NCBI GenBank assembly: GCA_001449105.1
Contig: LNIY01000091.1
Coordinates: forward strand, 1-45,970
Origin: Caulobacter vibrioides
Lineage (GTDB): Bacteria > Pseudomonadota > Alphaproteobacteria > Caulobacterales > Caulobacteraceae
Reading direction: 5' to 3'
DNA length: 45,970 nt
Numbering within the stretch: the first letter of the stretch is position 1; each line of letters opens with the position of its first letter. A model generated the notes under the pieces. The model was not told where the DNA came from and did not search any database. It saw nothing but the letters and a program-made list of their open reading frames with translations. A program made the position numbers and the translations under genes. Below are positions 18,201 through 26,068 of this stretch, one piece after another.

Positions 18201-18580
18201 ACCCACTGCGGCGAGACCACGTCCAGCTGCCCGATGTGGCGGCGCAGGGACTCGCGGCTGTCCTCGTCCCAAGGCACGTAGAAGCCGACGCTGAGCGGCT
18301 TGGCCGCGCCCGTCGCGGTCACGGTCTTGGGAGCGGGCAGGCGGCGCCAGGCCGGGGGCTTGGCCGGCTTGAGGCGGTGGACCGTCTCCTCGTGAAGGGC
18401 CGACAGCACGTGCGGGTCCTTCAGCGTCACCGCCGGCAGGCGCGGGGCGAAGGCCAGGGTGGCCAGGAAGCCGGCCACGATCGCGGCCACCAGCGACAGG
18501 GCTATGCCCGCCGCCAGGGTGAACCGGCGCCGCCGCTTGCCGGTGGGATCATGGAAGATGTGCCGATCGTCGCCGCTCAT
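15224..18580 (-). CDS. Three-domain GH18-like / NodB deacetylase / GT2 polysaccharide enzyme
   Basis: An 1118-residue membrane protein. After a basic N-terminus comes one membrane helix (about 21-43), then a GH18-like barrel (about 95-400) with GFGGYIFDLEAL and its likely acids at 206 and 208. Next is a NodB-type deacetylase (about 475-670) with TFDDGPD (Asp482/483), GGHTWTH (His533/537), RPPF and LLHD. Another membrane helix (about 700-730) leads to a processive GT2 (about 750-980) with DDGS, DAD (836-838), AEDQD and QRFRW (964-968), then further C-terminal helices. Each set of catalytic residues appears intact. The likely job is to make, trim and deacetylate a beta-linked amino-sugar polymer, functionally like PgaB plus PgaC joined together. 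That is inferred from the domains; substrate and product are unknown. The start at 18580 gives a sensible type-II membrane topology. It has no export partners next to it. Confidence 0.9.
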   Translation of the reverse strand: MSGDDRHIFHDPTGKRRRRFTLAAGIALSLVAAIVAGFLATLAFAPRLPAVTLKDPHVLSALHEETVHRLKPAKPPAWRRLPAPKTVTATGAAKPLSVGFYVPWDEDSRESLRRHIGQLDVVSPQWVAMNGPRGQITVDDDPVGTARIAAATNHPTVLPLVHNSADASFNGPMADAMLADPAARKALIDNLVALAQRRGFGGYIFDLEALSPKGLSNYPLLLDEARAAFKASGREVWVTAPFDEQGWPLKRLQQSADTIVLMAYDQHYGGGDPGPNAGQDWYENELDKRFAALDPARTVMALGAYGYDWTLKPDGTAASGDAATFHEAIRNAQDAGADIRMDDDALNPTYGYQGDDGDKHVVWFLDAATLFNQVKVTDPFRPRGYGLWRMGGEDPGVWSVLGQPYGKGTASALTRIPAGQSVDFDGGGEVLRVSSLPTPGKRSLEFDPDTGLISGETYDVLPSSYVIERYGQKPGLVALTFDDGPDPRWTPKILDILKAKNAPATFFVIGQNMQKHPGLVEREIREGHDVGGHTWTHPNIGETPLPQTQVELNATQRLFEVVTGRSMRLFRPPFFGDAEPSTPREVDPLVIAQTLGYLIVGLRIDTDDWQKPPPQVIIDRALDRLDHPGANPGQIVLLHDAGGNRENTIKALPGLIDGIRARGYRLVTVGELAGMTPEQVMPKSERDPVGLALDRVGFGFFRGLNALLVGLFITAIALGVARLVFLACLALVHKATERTPDDLDPATGPLVSVLIPCFNEEKVIAASVARILESDWKNIEVLVLDDGSKDRTAEEVRSHFADDPRVTLLSFENGGKARAVNRGLALAKGEFVVALDADTLFPTSTIGRLVRWFADPKIGAVAGNAIVGNRLNIVTRWQALEYVTAQNLERRALAALGAVTVVPGAVGAWRKSVLDALGGYPSDTLAEDQDLTIACQRAGWKVAFDPAARAYTEAPDTVAGLLKQRFRWSFGTLQCVWKHRAALFNPKTPVLGFVALPQIWLFQILLAVAAPLVDLAVVWSLVSGLYAALAHPLEWRPDDMVRGLLYWAVFILVDLSAGALGMALEKRAPWADLPYLPVQRFGYRQLMYYVVVKSVLTAVRGGRVGWGKLERRATAAVK

Positions 18581-18725
18581 CGCGCCGTGCCCCGTTCATA
18601 CCGCTGATAACACGGTTTCGGCGGCGCAATGATCCTGGATCATGTCCGAACGGTGGCGCTTGGACGCCGCTGACGAGGCCGCGACAATTTGGCCGCGATC
18701 GCCTGTGCGTATCGTATCCCCATAA

Positions 18726-18825
18726 CCGTAAAACCCCCGCGAAAGCGGGGGCCTAGGCTTTTTCTGAAACGCGGGGCGCTCGACGATAAAACGCCTGGGT
18801 CCCCGCTTTCGCGGGGATTTTACGG
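18726..18825. repeat. Pair of GC hairpins in inverted orientation
   Basis: A 33-base element at 18726-18758 (ccgtaaaacccccgcgaaag...) and its inverted copy at 18793-18825 differ at about three positions. Each has its own cccgc-gaaa-gcggg-type hairpin, so the region can fold as two small hairpins or one long one. It lies just after the MFS gene's stop and is a plausible terminator. The cccagg/cctagg edge links it to the repeat at 10.65 kb. Confidence 0.75.
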
Positions 18826-18841
18826 GAGAAAAGCAGGGCCC

Positions 18842-20167
18842 TCAGTCCACCCAGTCCTTCTCCAGCCGCTTGCTGGCCAGGAAGAACAGGCCGGCGGCCA
18901 CCAGGTAGAAGCCCATCCCCGTATAGATCGACCAGCGCAGCGACTCCGCGCCGAACACCGGCTTCAGGAGATCCGAGACCAGGCCGAAATAGTAGATGCC
19001 GACGGCGATGCCCAAGAGGTTGTTGATCAGCAGGAACAGGGCCGAGGCGGTGGTGCGCATCGGGGCCGGGGCCAGGTGCTGGACGGCGGCGGTGATGGGG
19101 CCCAGCCAGGCCAGGTTCAGGCCGGTGGGGATCAGGAAGATCAGGAAGGCGGCCGTCATCGCGCCGGTGCGGCCCAGGCCCCCGAACAGCGCGCCGCTGT
19201 TCATGGCCAGCAGGAAGCAGGGCACCGAGATCAGGAAGGCGATGGCCGGGGTGATCGGGTAGCCCGCCTTGGACTTGGCGCCAAGCTTGTCGGCCACGAC
19301 GCCGCCCAGCCAGATGCCCAGCAGGCCGCCGAACAGGGCGATGCCGGCATAGTACCAGGCGGTTTGCGACAGGGTGAGGCCGAGGCTGCGCATGAAGAAG
19401 CTGGGCAGCCAGGCGGCGACGCCGTAGCCGCACACCGACGAGGCGGCCGCGCCGAACGACAGCAGCCAGAACGAGGGCTTGGCGGCCAGCAGGCGCACCG
19501 CGTCGCCGAACGGAGGAACGGGAGCCGGCGCGGCCGGCGGAGCGCCCGCGACGCGGTCGGCGCCGCCGCGCGGCGGATCCTTGACGATGGCGCGGAAGAT
19601 CGGGGCCAGCACTACGCCCAGCAGGCCCACGACGATGAAGGCGGTGCGCCAGCCGTACTGCGCCGCCAGCAGGCCGCCGACCAGGGTGCCCAGGCCCGAG
19701 CCCAGCGGGATGCCGAAGGCGTAGGCGGCCAGCGCGCGGGCCCTCTGGCTCTTCGGGAAGTAGTCGGCGATCAGCGAATAGGCCGGGGCCACGCCGCCGG
19801 CCTCGCCGACGCCGACGCCCATGCGTGAGAAGAACAGCTGCCAGAAGCTGCCGGCGAAGCCGCACAGGGCGGTGAACCCGCTCCATACGGTCAGGGCGGC
19901 GGTCATGATCCACACGCGGCTGAAGCGGTCGGCCAGCCAGGCGATCGGGATGGCCAGGGTGGTGTAGAGCAGGGCGAAGGCCAGGCCCCCCATCAGGCCG
20001 AACTGGCCGTCGGACAGGCCGAACTCGTCCTTGATCGGCTTGGCCAGGATCCCCAGGATCTGCCGGTCGAGGAAGTTCAGGGTGTAGACGAGGATCAGCG
20101 TCGCCAGCACCACGTAGCGGTAGCTCGGCGCCGGCGCGGCCTCGTTCTGGTTTCGACCGTCGTCCAT
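18842..20167 (-). CDS. MFS transporter (spinster-like)
   Basis: A protein of about 441 residues with 12 likely membrane helices and a major-facilitator layout. Helix 1 and loop read LVYTLNFLDRQILGILAKPIKDEFGLSD, and the loop 2-3 motif is IAWLADRFSR. Helix 4 contains SRMGVGVGEAGGVAPAYSLI, close to spinster-like and aromatic-compound MFS proteins. I chose the ATG at 20167 (MDDGRNQNEAAP); the open frame extends to a TTG at 20188, but the ATG has a closer Shine-Dalgarno-like ggggtgg. The substrate is unknown. It ends the minus-strand block that begins with the DUF2306 gene and lies 81 bp after the TonB-dependent receptor, so joint use in uptake of one compound is a reasonable guess. Confidence 0.88.
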   Translation of the reverse strand: MDDGRNQNEAAPAPSYRYVVLATLILVYTLNFLDRQILGILAKPIKDEFGLSDGQFGLMGGLAFALLYTTLAIPIAWLADRFSRVWIMTAALTVWSGFTALCGFAGSFWQLFFSRMGVGVGEAGGVAPAYSLIADYFPKSQRARALAAYAFGIPLGSGLGTLVGGLLAAQYGWRTAFIVVGLLGVVLAPIFRAIVKDPPRGGADRVAGAPPAAPAPVPPFGDAVRLLAAKPSFWLLSFGAAASSVCGYGVAAWLPSFFMRSLGLTLSQTAWYYAGIALFGGLLGIWLGGVVADKLGAKSKAGYPITPAIAFLISVPCFLLAMNSGALFGGLGRTGAMTAAFLIFLIPTGLNLAWLGPITAAVQHLAPAPMRTTASALFLLINNLLGIAVGIYYFGLVSDLLKPVFGAESLRWSIYTGMGFYLVAAGLFFLASKRLEKDWVD

Positions 20168-20248
20168 CGCCCACCCCAACAGAATCAAACGCTACGATAA
20201 GAAAAGGGCGACGGCCTGTTGCAGCAAGCCATCGCCCGAGGCGTTCGC

Positions 20249-22489
20249 CTAGAACTTCACTTCGAACGACGCCGTCACCGTGCGCGGCGGGCCGTAGAAG
20301 GCGGTGACGGAGTTGCCGTAGAACACGGCCGCCGACTGCGGGAAGTTGTAGCCGCCGATGCGATAGCGCTCGTCGCCCAGGTTCTTGCCGGTCAGGGCGG
20401 CCTTGTAGCGGCCCTGCGCCGAGGTCCAGATCAGGCTGGCGTCATAGAGCCAGTAGGCCCCCTGATCGAGCGCCGAGGGGATCTCGAACATGTGGTAGGA
20501 CGAGCGGTACGAGGCCGTCGGGGTGAAGGTGACCGAGCCCTTGTCGCCCAGGTCGTGGCTGAAGTTCAGGCCGAAGTTGCCCGTCCATTTCGGGGTGTTC
20601 TGGAACACCCGTGCGTCGGAGAAGTCGCGCACCACCGGCGGGGTCGAGGTCAGGTCCAGCGCCCGGTACTCGTCGAACTCGGCCTTGATGTAGCCCAGCG
20701 ACAGGTTGGCGCTGACCCAGTGGGCCAGCTTGGCGATCCCCTCGACCTCGAAGCCCGACATGTGGGCGCGGCCCACGTTGAGCACCTGGCTGGCGATCGA
20801 GGCGCCGACCGGGGTCTGCTGGGTGACCTGCATGTCCTTGTACTTCGAGTAGAACACCGCGGTGTTCAGGCTCAGGCGGCGGTCGAAGAAGTAGCCCTTC
20901 AGGCCGCCTTCGAAGGAGTCGACGGTCTCCGGCTCGTAGCCTTCGGCCGAGTTGGGCGTCAGGATCTGGTCGGAACGCATGTCGAAGCCGCCCGACTTGA
21001 AGCCCTGGCTGTAGGAGACATAGGCGTTCAGGTCGTCGCTGATCTCGTACTTGGCGCTGAGGCGCGGGGTGAACTTCGAGAAGGTCTTCTTGTTGGTGAA
21101 GCTCGAGCGCAGCAGGCCCGGAACGGCGGCGTTGTTGCCGAACAGCGGGCTGCGGATGCCGGTGAAGTTCTGGCGGTAGACGCGGCCGTACTTCTCGTCG
21201 CGGGTAAAGCGGCCCCCGACCGACACCGACAGGCGCTCGGTCAGATCGTAGCTGACGTCGGCGAAGGCCGAATAGCTTTCGGTGTCGACATTGCCGGCGG
21301 TGGCGATGGTCGTGTTGATCTGGCTGACCACGGTGTCGAAGGCGCCCGCGGCGGTGGCGTTCATGTAGTAGACGCCGGCCACGCCCTGCCAGCGCTCGCC
21401 GGTGAACAGCGCCTGGAATTCCTGGCTGAACTGGTGGTCGTTGTAGCGGCCCGGAATGTCGAGATACGCCCCCGGCAGCCCGTCGAAGTCGATGGTGCCC
21501 TCGGTGTTGCCCGAGCGATAGGCGGTGATCGACTTGACGGTGATCAGGTCGTTGATCGTCCACTGGCCCAGCAGCGACACGCCGCTGTTCTCGACGCGGT
21601 TGCTGTCGCCCGAGCCGGCGCGGGTGTCATAGACGTCGGGCAGCACCTCGCCGCCGGGGATCGGCTGGCCGAGGATGTTGAGGGCCTGCACCTCGCGGTG
21701 GCCGTGGCGCGGGTTGGACTTGTCGCGGGTGGTGTCGGCCGACAGCCGGAAGAACACGGCCTCGTTCGGCGTGTACTCGACGCTGACGCGGCCGGTGGCC
21801 ACGTCCTTGTCGTAGTGTTCGGCGCCGGTGTTGAGGTTCTTGCCGTAGCCGTCGTGGTCGAAGCTGGCGGCGGCGAAGCTGACGGCCAGCTTGTCGCCGA
21901 TCGGGGCCTTGGCCGAGATCAGGAAGTCGCGCTGGTCGTAGCTGCCGAGCGAGGCCTTCAGGCGAAGTTCCGGATCCGGACCGATCTTGCGGGTCACGTA
22001 TTTCACCGCGCCGCCGATGGTGTTGCGGCCGTAGAGCGTGCCTTGCGGGCCGCGCAGCACTTCGATGCGCTCGATGTCGAACACGTCGAGCACCGCGCCT
22101 TGCGGGCGGGCGATGTAGACGTCGTCGACATACAGGCCGACGCCCGGCTCGAAGCCCCACAGCGGGTCCTGCTGGCCGACGCCGCGGATGAACGAGATCA
22201 GGGTCGAGTTGGAGCCGCGCGCCACCTGCAGGGTCAGGTTCGGGGTCGACTGCTGCAGGCTGGTGATGTCCGAGGCGCCCATCCGCTCCAGCGCGGCCGC
22301 GCCGTACGCCGAGACGGCCACCGGCACGTCCTTCAGGGTCTCTTCGCGCCGGCGGGCGGTGACGACCACCTCTTCGACGCCGACGCCCGTTTCGCCGGTC
22401 GTGTTCGTCTGTTCCTGTGCAACCGCGAGATTGCTCGCGGCGCCCCACGCCGCGCCAGCCAGCAGCGCAGCCTTCCACATCGTTTTCAT
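20249..22489 (-). CDS. TonB-dependent outer-membrane receptor
   Basis: A 746-residue outer-membrane receptor. It has a signal peptide (about 1-24), a TonB box EEVVVTARR (39-47), a plug domain (about 50-165) with RGVGQQDPLWGFEPGVG and IEVLRGPQGTLYGRN, and a C-terminal beta-barrel ending in SFEVKF with the terminal Phe needed for outer-membrane insertion. It belongs to the large sphingomonad/Caulobacter type of receptors for varied organic nutrients, and I see nothing specific to siderophores. The ATG at 22489 has a good aggggc Shine-Dalgarno. A perfect palindrome about 150 bp upstream, just past the TetR gene, is the likely control site. Neighbours (oxygenase, MFS) hint at uptake of a hydrophobic or aromatic compound, which is an inference. 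Confidence 0.95.
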   Translation of the reverse strand: MKTMWKAALLAGAAWGAASNLAVAQEQTNTTGETGVGVEEVVVTARRREETLKDVPVAVSAYGAAALERMGASDITSLQQSTPNLTLQVARGSNSTLISFIRGVGQQDPLWGFEPGVGLYVDDVYIARPQGAVLDVFDIERIEVLRGPQGTLYGRNTIGGAVKYVTRKIGPDPELRLKASLGSYDQRDFLISAKAPIGDKLAVSFAAASFDHDGYGKNLNTGAEHYDKDVATGRVSVEYTPNEAVFFRLSADTTRDKSNPRHGHREVQALNILGQPIPGGEVLPDVYDTRAGSGDSNRVENSGVSLLGQWTINDLITVKSITAYRSGNTEGTIDFDGLPGAYLDIPGRYNDHQFSQEFQALFTGERWQGVAGVYYMNATAAGAFDTVVSQINTTIATAGNVDTESYSAFADVSYDLTERLSVSVGGRFTRDEKYGRVYRQNFTGIRSPLFGNNAAVPGLLRSSFTNKKTFSKFTPRLSAKYEISDDLNAYVSYSQGFKSGGFDMRSDQILTPNSAEGYEPETVDSFEGGLKGYFFDRRLSLNTAVFYSKYKDMQVTQQTPVGASIASQVLNVGRAHMSGFEVEGIAKLAHWVSANLSLGYIKAEFDEYRALDLTSTPPVVRDFSDARVFQNTPKWTGNFGLNFSHDLGDKGSVTFTPTASYRSSYHMFEIPSALDQGAYWLYDASLIWTSAQGRYKAALTGKNLGDERYRIGGYNFPQSAAVFYGNSVTAFYGPPRTVTASFEVKF

Positions 22490-22637
22490 GGACAGCCCCT
22501 CTTACCTAGATGCGTTTCGTCCCTCACGCCGGCCGGGCCGTCTTGAGCGGCCTCGTTTCCAGCGTTTTCCGCACGATTTCACCGTCGCGGAAATTCGACT
22601 TCACTGTCACCTAGGTTGAGAAATTCCGCCAGCACTT

Positions 22638-22657
22638 TTTCACCAGGTGGTGAAAAG
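22638..22657. promoter_or_regulatory. Palindromic operator candidate before the TonB-dependent receptor
   Basis: ttttcacca and tggtgaaaa are perfect reverse complements around gg, and a further cact/agtg pair extends the symmetry after a one-base slip. It lies between the stop of the TetR gene and the receptor start. Size and form match TetR-family operators. A further half-site-like tttcacc stands nearer the receptor start, in the sequence tttcaccgtcgcggaaa. Confidence 0.6.
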
Positions 22658-22686
22658 TGTAATCCGACGACGGAGGGTCGCCCGCG

Positions 22687-23385
22687 TCAGGCCTTGCCGG
22701 ACCTGGCCACGACCGCCTCGAAGCCGGCCGCGCAGTAGGCGAACAGGCGGGCGCGAACGGCCTCCAGGTCGCTGGAATGGCACAGGCCTTCGGACAGCGA
22801 GTCGATGCGGCCTGTCTCCGACAGGGCCAGCATCATCGAGCCGGTCAGGAACTGGTAGCACCAGTAGAGGTCGCGATATTCCGCGTCGGGACGGACGATC
22901 TTCAGCGTGTCGACCAGCTGGTGGACGACGGGGTCGAAGAACCGGGCCATGGTCTCGCCGCCCCAGGCCGGGGTGTTGTTCACCTGGGCCACCAGGGCGA
23001 AATAGCTCTTCCAGCCGCCGCCGCCCTCCTGCGAGATGCGCAGCAGGGGATCGATGAAGGCGGTGATCACGCCTTCCACCGTCATGCGGCCGCCGAAGGT
23101 CTTCACATAGGCGTCCATCGAGACGCTGCGGGCCTGGTTGAGGATGTCGGCCCGACGCAGGAACACCGCGTCGAACAGCTCGCGCTTGGCGCCGAAGTAG
23201 TAGTGGATCAGGGCGGTGTCGACGCCGGCCTCCGAGGCCACCTGGCGGGTGGTCACCCCGTGGAAGCCGTGGCGCGCGAACAGGCCCTCGGCGGAGTCGA
23301 GGATGGTCTCCTTGAGGTCCAGGCCGGTGGCCTTGGAAGGGCGGCCGCGTCCGCCGGAACGGGCGCGGGTCTTGGCGGCGGTCAT
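22687..23385 (-). CDS. TetR family transcriptional regulator
   Basis: A 232-residue regulator. After a basic tail (GGRGRPSKA) comes the TetR helix-turn-helix (about 27-72): ETILDSAEGLFARHGFHG, then TTRQVASEAGVDTALIHYYF with the usual YYFGAK end. The C-terminal ligand and dimer domain is not specific enough to name an effector. It reads in the same direction as the oxygenase upstream and the receptor downstream. A small ctatcc-ccc-ggatag palindrome at 23413-23427, just before its start, might be an autoregulatory site, while the larger palindrome at 22638-22657 is the better candidate for control of the receptor gene. Confidence 0.93.
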   Translation of the reverse strand: MTAAKTRARSGGRGRPSKATGLDLKETILDSAEGLFARHGFHGVTTRQVASEAGVDTALIHYYFGAKRELFDAVFLRRADILNQARSVSMDAYVKTFGGRMTVEGVITAFIDPLLRISQEGGGGWKSYFALVAQVNNTPAWGGETMARFFDPVVHQLVDTLKIVRPDAEYRDLYWCYQFLTGSMMLALSETGRIDSLSEGLCHSSDLEAVRARLFAYCAAGFEAVVARSGKA

Positions 23386-23477
23386 GTCGAGCGGGCCCCT
23401 CCGAGAACTGCGCTATCCCCCGGATAGGCCTGTGCGCGGCGCCCTGGCAAGAGCGCGGCTCGTCCGTTCCCCTCGCG

Positions 23478-24935
23478 TCAGGCCTTGAAAATCCCGTGGA
23501 ATCCCAGCGGCAAGGCCGGGTTCGCCCGCCAGGTGACCAGCGGGCCGTCGGCGATACGGCGGGCGTCGAAGGCGTGCAGCTCGCTGGCCTGGGCGTCGAG
23601 ATTGAGGCTGCTGCCGACCAGCCAGCCGTCGAACTCCTCGCTCGATCCGGGACGAGGCACGAAGACCATCTCCTCGACCAGCTGGCGACGACCGAAGGCG
23701 AAGGTCTCCTCGCGGCCGGTCTTCCAGTCGCGCACCGCCACCCCGTGGAACACCGGCTTGCCCGGCTCGCCGATCGCGGCGTGGACGCTGTAGCGGCGGG
23801 CCTGGCCGGCGAAGCGTTCGTCCGAGCGCGGGAACTCGGCGACGCTGTCGAAGCGGGTCAGCTGCGCCTTGCCGTCGGCATGCAGGGCGATGAGCGCCAG
23901 GCGCGGCGGGGCGACGTTCGTGAACGGAACTCCGCGCAGCAACTGCTCGCCGGCCGAGGCCGTGCCGCGCGGATCGTCGTCGACGCAGGCGTCGAACCGG
24001 ATCGTGCCGCCGGCGTCCTCCCAGGCGTCGCCCAGGTGAAAGAAGAAGAACGGCGGCAGCTCGAAGGTCCGGCTCCTGGTCAGGTCGGCCTTGTCCAGCA
24101 CCACCACCTGGGTCCCCAGTTCCGGCCGCCAGGCCATGCTGGAGATGTAGGGCATCTCCAGCCGCTCCTGGATCCAGGGCTGCAGCACGATCACCAGGTG
24201 GCGCTCGGTGGCGGTGAAGTCGTGGATGTAGCTGGCGCGCGGCAGGGCCACGACCTGGGCGTCCTCCAGGGCGCCGTCGGGGGCCAGGCGCCAGACGATC
24301 GCGTGCTTGCCCGCCAGGCCCAGGTTCCAGACCCGGCCGTCCGGCTCGCGCCGCGGATGGGCCAGGAACGGCATGGCCTTGAGGTCGGGGCGCAGGGTCT
24401 TGAAGCCCTTGGTCTCCAGCGTCACCGGATCAAGGACGCAGGGCGAGCCGGCCTCCCACAGGGCCCACAGCTCGCCGCCGGCCATCATCACCGAGGTGTT
24501 GGCGCCGTTGGCGTCATCGGGACCGCCCAGGGCCGCGCCGGGGCCGGCCCTGGTGCCGAAGCCCGGCGTGACCATCGCGCCGGCCGCCGTGTTGGCGCGG
24601 CGCTTGGGGGTGTCGACGAAGCGGGCGGCGAGGCTGGCCTGGCCGTCCTGGATCGACCAGCGCCGCACCAGGCCCTCGCCGTCGAACCAGTGGCCGGCCG
24701 AGCCGCCAGGGCGACGGAACCTGGCCGGGCCGTTGCGGATCAGCGCGCCCGACAGGTCGGCCGGGGCCTTGCCGCGCAGGCGGGTCAGCCGGGCCGGGGC
24801 GATGTCGGCCTCGACGTCGCGGAAGGCCAGGGTCCAGTCGGCGGCCCCGGCGGCGAACACCGTCTCGGGGGCCAGCACGGCGGCGGCTCCGGTCAGGCCG
24901 GCGGCGCGGAGAAAGGCGCGGCGATCCATCGGCAT
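23478..24935 (-). CDS. Carotenoid-oxygenase family protein with Tat signal
   Basis: A 485-residue member of the carotenoid cleavage / lignostilbene dioxygenase family, non-haem Fe(II) enzymes that split C=C bonds in carotenoids, stilbenes or related compounds. The four iron-ligand histidines of the beta-propeller can be placed: His193 (FLAHPRRE), His238 (SYIHDF), His300 (FFFFHLGDAWED) and His480 (LGFHGIF). The N-terminus [20 protein letters not shown] is a twin-arginine signal, so the enzyme is probably exported folded to the periplasm. Export is less usual for this family. The DUF2141 gene ends 3 bp before its start. The start could be either of two close ATGs (24935 or 24929). Confidence 0.9.
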   Translation of the reverse strand: MPMDRRAFLRAAGLTGAAAVLAPETVFAAGAADWTLAFRDVEADIAPARLTRLRGKAPADLSGALIRNGPARFRRPGGSAGHWFDGEGLVRRWSIQDGQASLAARFVDTPKRRANTAAGAMVTPGFGTRAGPGAALGGPDDANGANTSVMMAGGELWALWEAGSPCVLDPVTLETKGFKTLRPDLKAMPFLAHPRREPDGRVWNLGLAGKHAIVWRLAPDGALEDAQVVALPRASYIHDFTATERHLVIVLQPWIQERLEMPYISSMAWRPELGTQVVVLDKADLTRSRTFELPPFFFFHLGDAWEDAGGTIRFDACVDDDPRGTASAGEQLLRGVPFTNVAPPRLALIALHADGKAQLTRFDSVAEFPRSDERFAGQARRYSVHAAIGEPGKPVFHGVAVRDWKTGREETFAFGRRQLVEEMVFVPRPGSSEEFDGWLVGSSLNLDAQASELHAFDARRIADGPLVTWRANPALPLGFHGIFKA

Positions 24936-24938
24936 CCT

Positions 24939-25427
24939 CTAGCGCAGGTTCAGGGCCTGGGCGTTCTCGCCCGGCGCAACGGTGAAGGCGGCGGCCTCGA
25001 AGGACGGCGGGCCCATGTTGACCTTGGCGTCGTTGGAGAAGCCGTAGGGCTCGACCGGCAGGCCGAAGGGGTTGGTGCCCAGGCGTCCGTCGCCGTCGAC
25101 GTCGTGGAAGACCCGCAAGGCATAGGTTCCGACGGGCAGGTCCAGGCGGATGCTCGGTTCGGCCTCGGTCGCGGGAACCGTCACCGACGTCACGGCCTTG
25201 CCGCCCTTCCAGGCCTGGGCGTTGTCGTAGACGGCGACCTGCAGCGCGCCGGTGTGGGCCTTGAGGCCGGGGAAGGTCAGGGTCAGGCCGGCCTGGGCCT
25301 GGGCCTGAGTCTGGGCGGAGGTCGTCGCGGCGGCGGGCGGCGCGGGAACGACGGGGATGTCCTGGCAGAGGCCGGCGACCGGAGCGGCGAGGAGGGCGGC
25401 GCAGGCCAGCAGCGGGAGAAGACGCAT
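24939..25427 (-). CDS. Exported DUF2141 protein
   Basis: A protein of about 162 residues. The ATG at 25427 gives a clean signal peptide (MRLLPLLACAALLAAPVAG), so I prefer it over an upstream in-frame start. After a Pro/Ala/Gln-rich spacer comes the DUF2141 domain: LTFPGLKAHTGALQVAVYDN, then LPVGTYALRVFHDVDGDGRL and GTNPFGLPVEPYGFSNDAK, the family hallmark. DUF2141 proteins are small periplasmic beta-sandwich proteins of unknown role, often next to carotenoid or lipid genes. Its stop lies 3 bp before the oxygenase start, so the two are almost certainly co-expressed. An aagga sequence precedes the start. Confidence 0.88.
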   Translation of the reverse strand: MRLLPLLACAALLAAPVAGLCQDIPVVPAPPAAATTSAQTQAQAQAGLTLTFPGLKAHTGALQVAVYDNAQAWKGGKAVTSVTVPATEAEPSIRLDLPVGTYALRVFHDVDGDGRLGTNPFGLPVEPYGFSNDAKVNMGPPSFEAAAFTVAPGENAQALNLR

Positions 25428-25480
25428 GGAAAGGATCCTTGGAAGACGGGAAGGGAGGGGACTGTGCAACGACAACGCGC

Positions 25481-26005
25481 TCAGCCGAAGAACACCCGCC
25501 ACAGCAGGCGGCCGGGCAGGAAGGTGAAGCCGCCGGCGACGATCAGTCCGCCGACGAACAGGCCGGTCATGAAGCGCCGGTGCATGTGAACGTTGTGGCG
25601 GCGAGCGGCGTAGACCGCCATGGGCAGGGCCACGATCGTCCAGCCCGACAGCAGGTGGATCCAGCTCATGGCGCCGTGGTTCATCTCGCGGATGAACAGC
25701 GAGCTGACCGCGGTGGTCGCCATGGCCGCGACCCAGCTCCAGCCCAGGGCGCGATGCAGCCGCGTGCCCTTGACCCCGACCATCAGCACCGTGCCGATCA
25801 CCAGCGCCGTCAGGGCGGCGGCGACGTGGATCTGGATCTTCACCGGCGCGGCGGCCAGCAGCGACAGGTCCGGCAGGTGAGGGGCGGCGCGCAGCATCAG
25901 CACCGGCGCGGCGGCGAGCGCCGAGGCGACGAGCACGCCGGCCAGGCCCTTGAGCCGGAAGCGGCGGGCGGCGGCGTCGTGCATTGACAGGCTGGGCTGG
26001 GCCAT
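25481..26005 (-). CDS. DUF2306 membrane protein
   Basis: A protein of about 174 residues with four likely helices. Conserved DUF2306-like features include HVAAALTALVIGTVLMVGVKGTRLHRALGW, the WIHLLSGWTIVALP segment with HNVHMHRRFMTGLF, and several histidines on helix edges that could bind haem or metal. The ATG at 26005 has ggagatcaag in front; the longer open frame to 26077 looks non-coding. It is the first gene of the DUF2306-DUF2141-oxygenase run. It is divergent from the LytTR gene, whose start lies about 60 bp away, so that regulator may control it. Confidence 0.82.
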   Translation of the reverse strand: MAQPSLSMHDAAARRFRLKGLAGVLVASALAAAPVLMLRAAPHLPDLSLLAAAPVKIQIHVAAALTALVIGTVLMVGVKGTRLHRALGWSWVAAMATTAVSSLFIREMNHGAMSWIHLLSGWTIVALPMAVYAARRHNVHMHRRFMTGLFVGGLIVAGGFTFLPGRLLWRVFFG

Positions 26006-26068
26006 CTTGATCTCCGTGCGGCGGCGGGGTGCGTCGCCGTTGCTGGATCGATAGGAGCCGCCGGGCCC

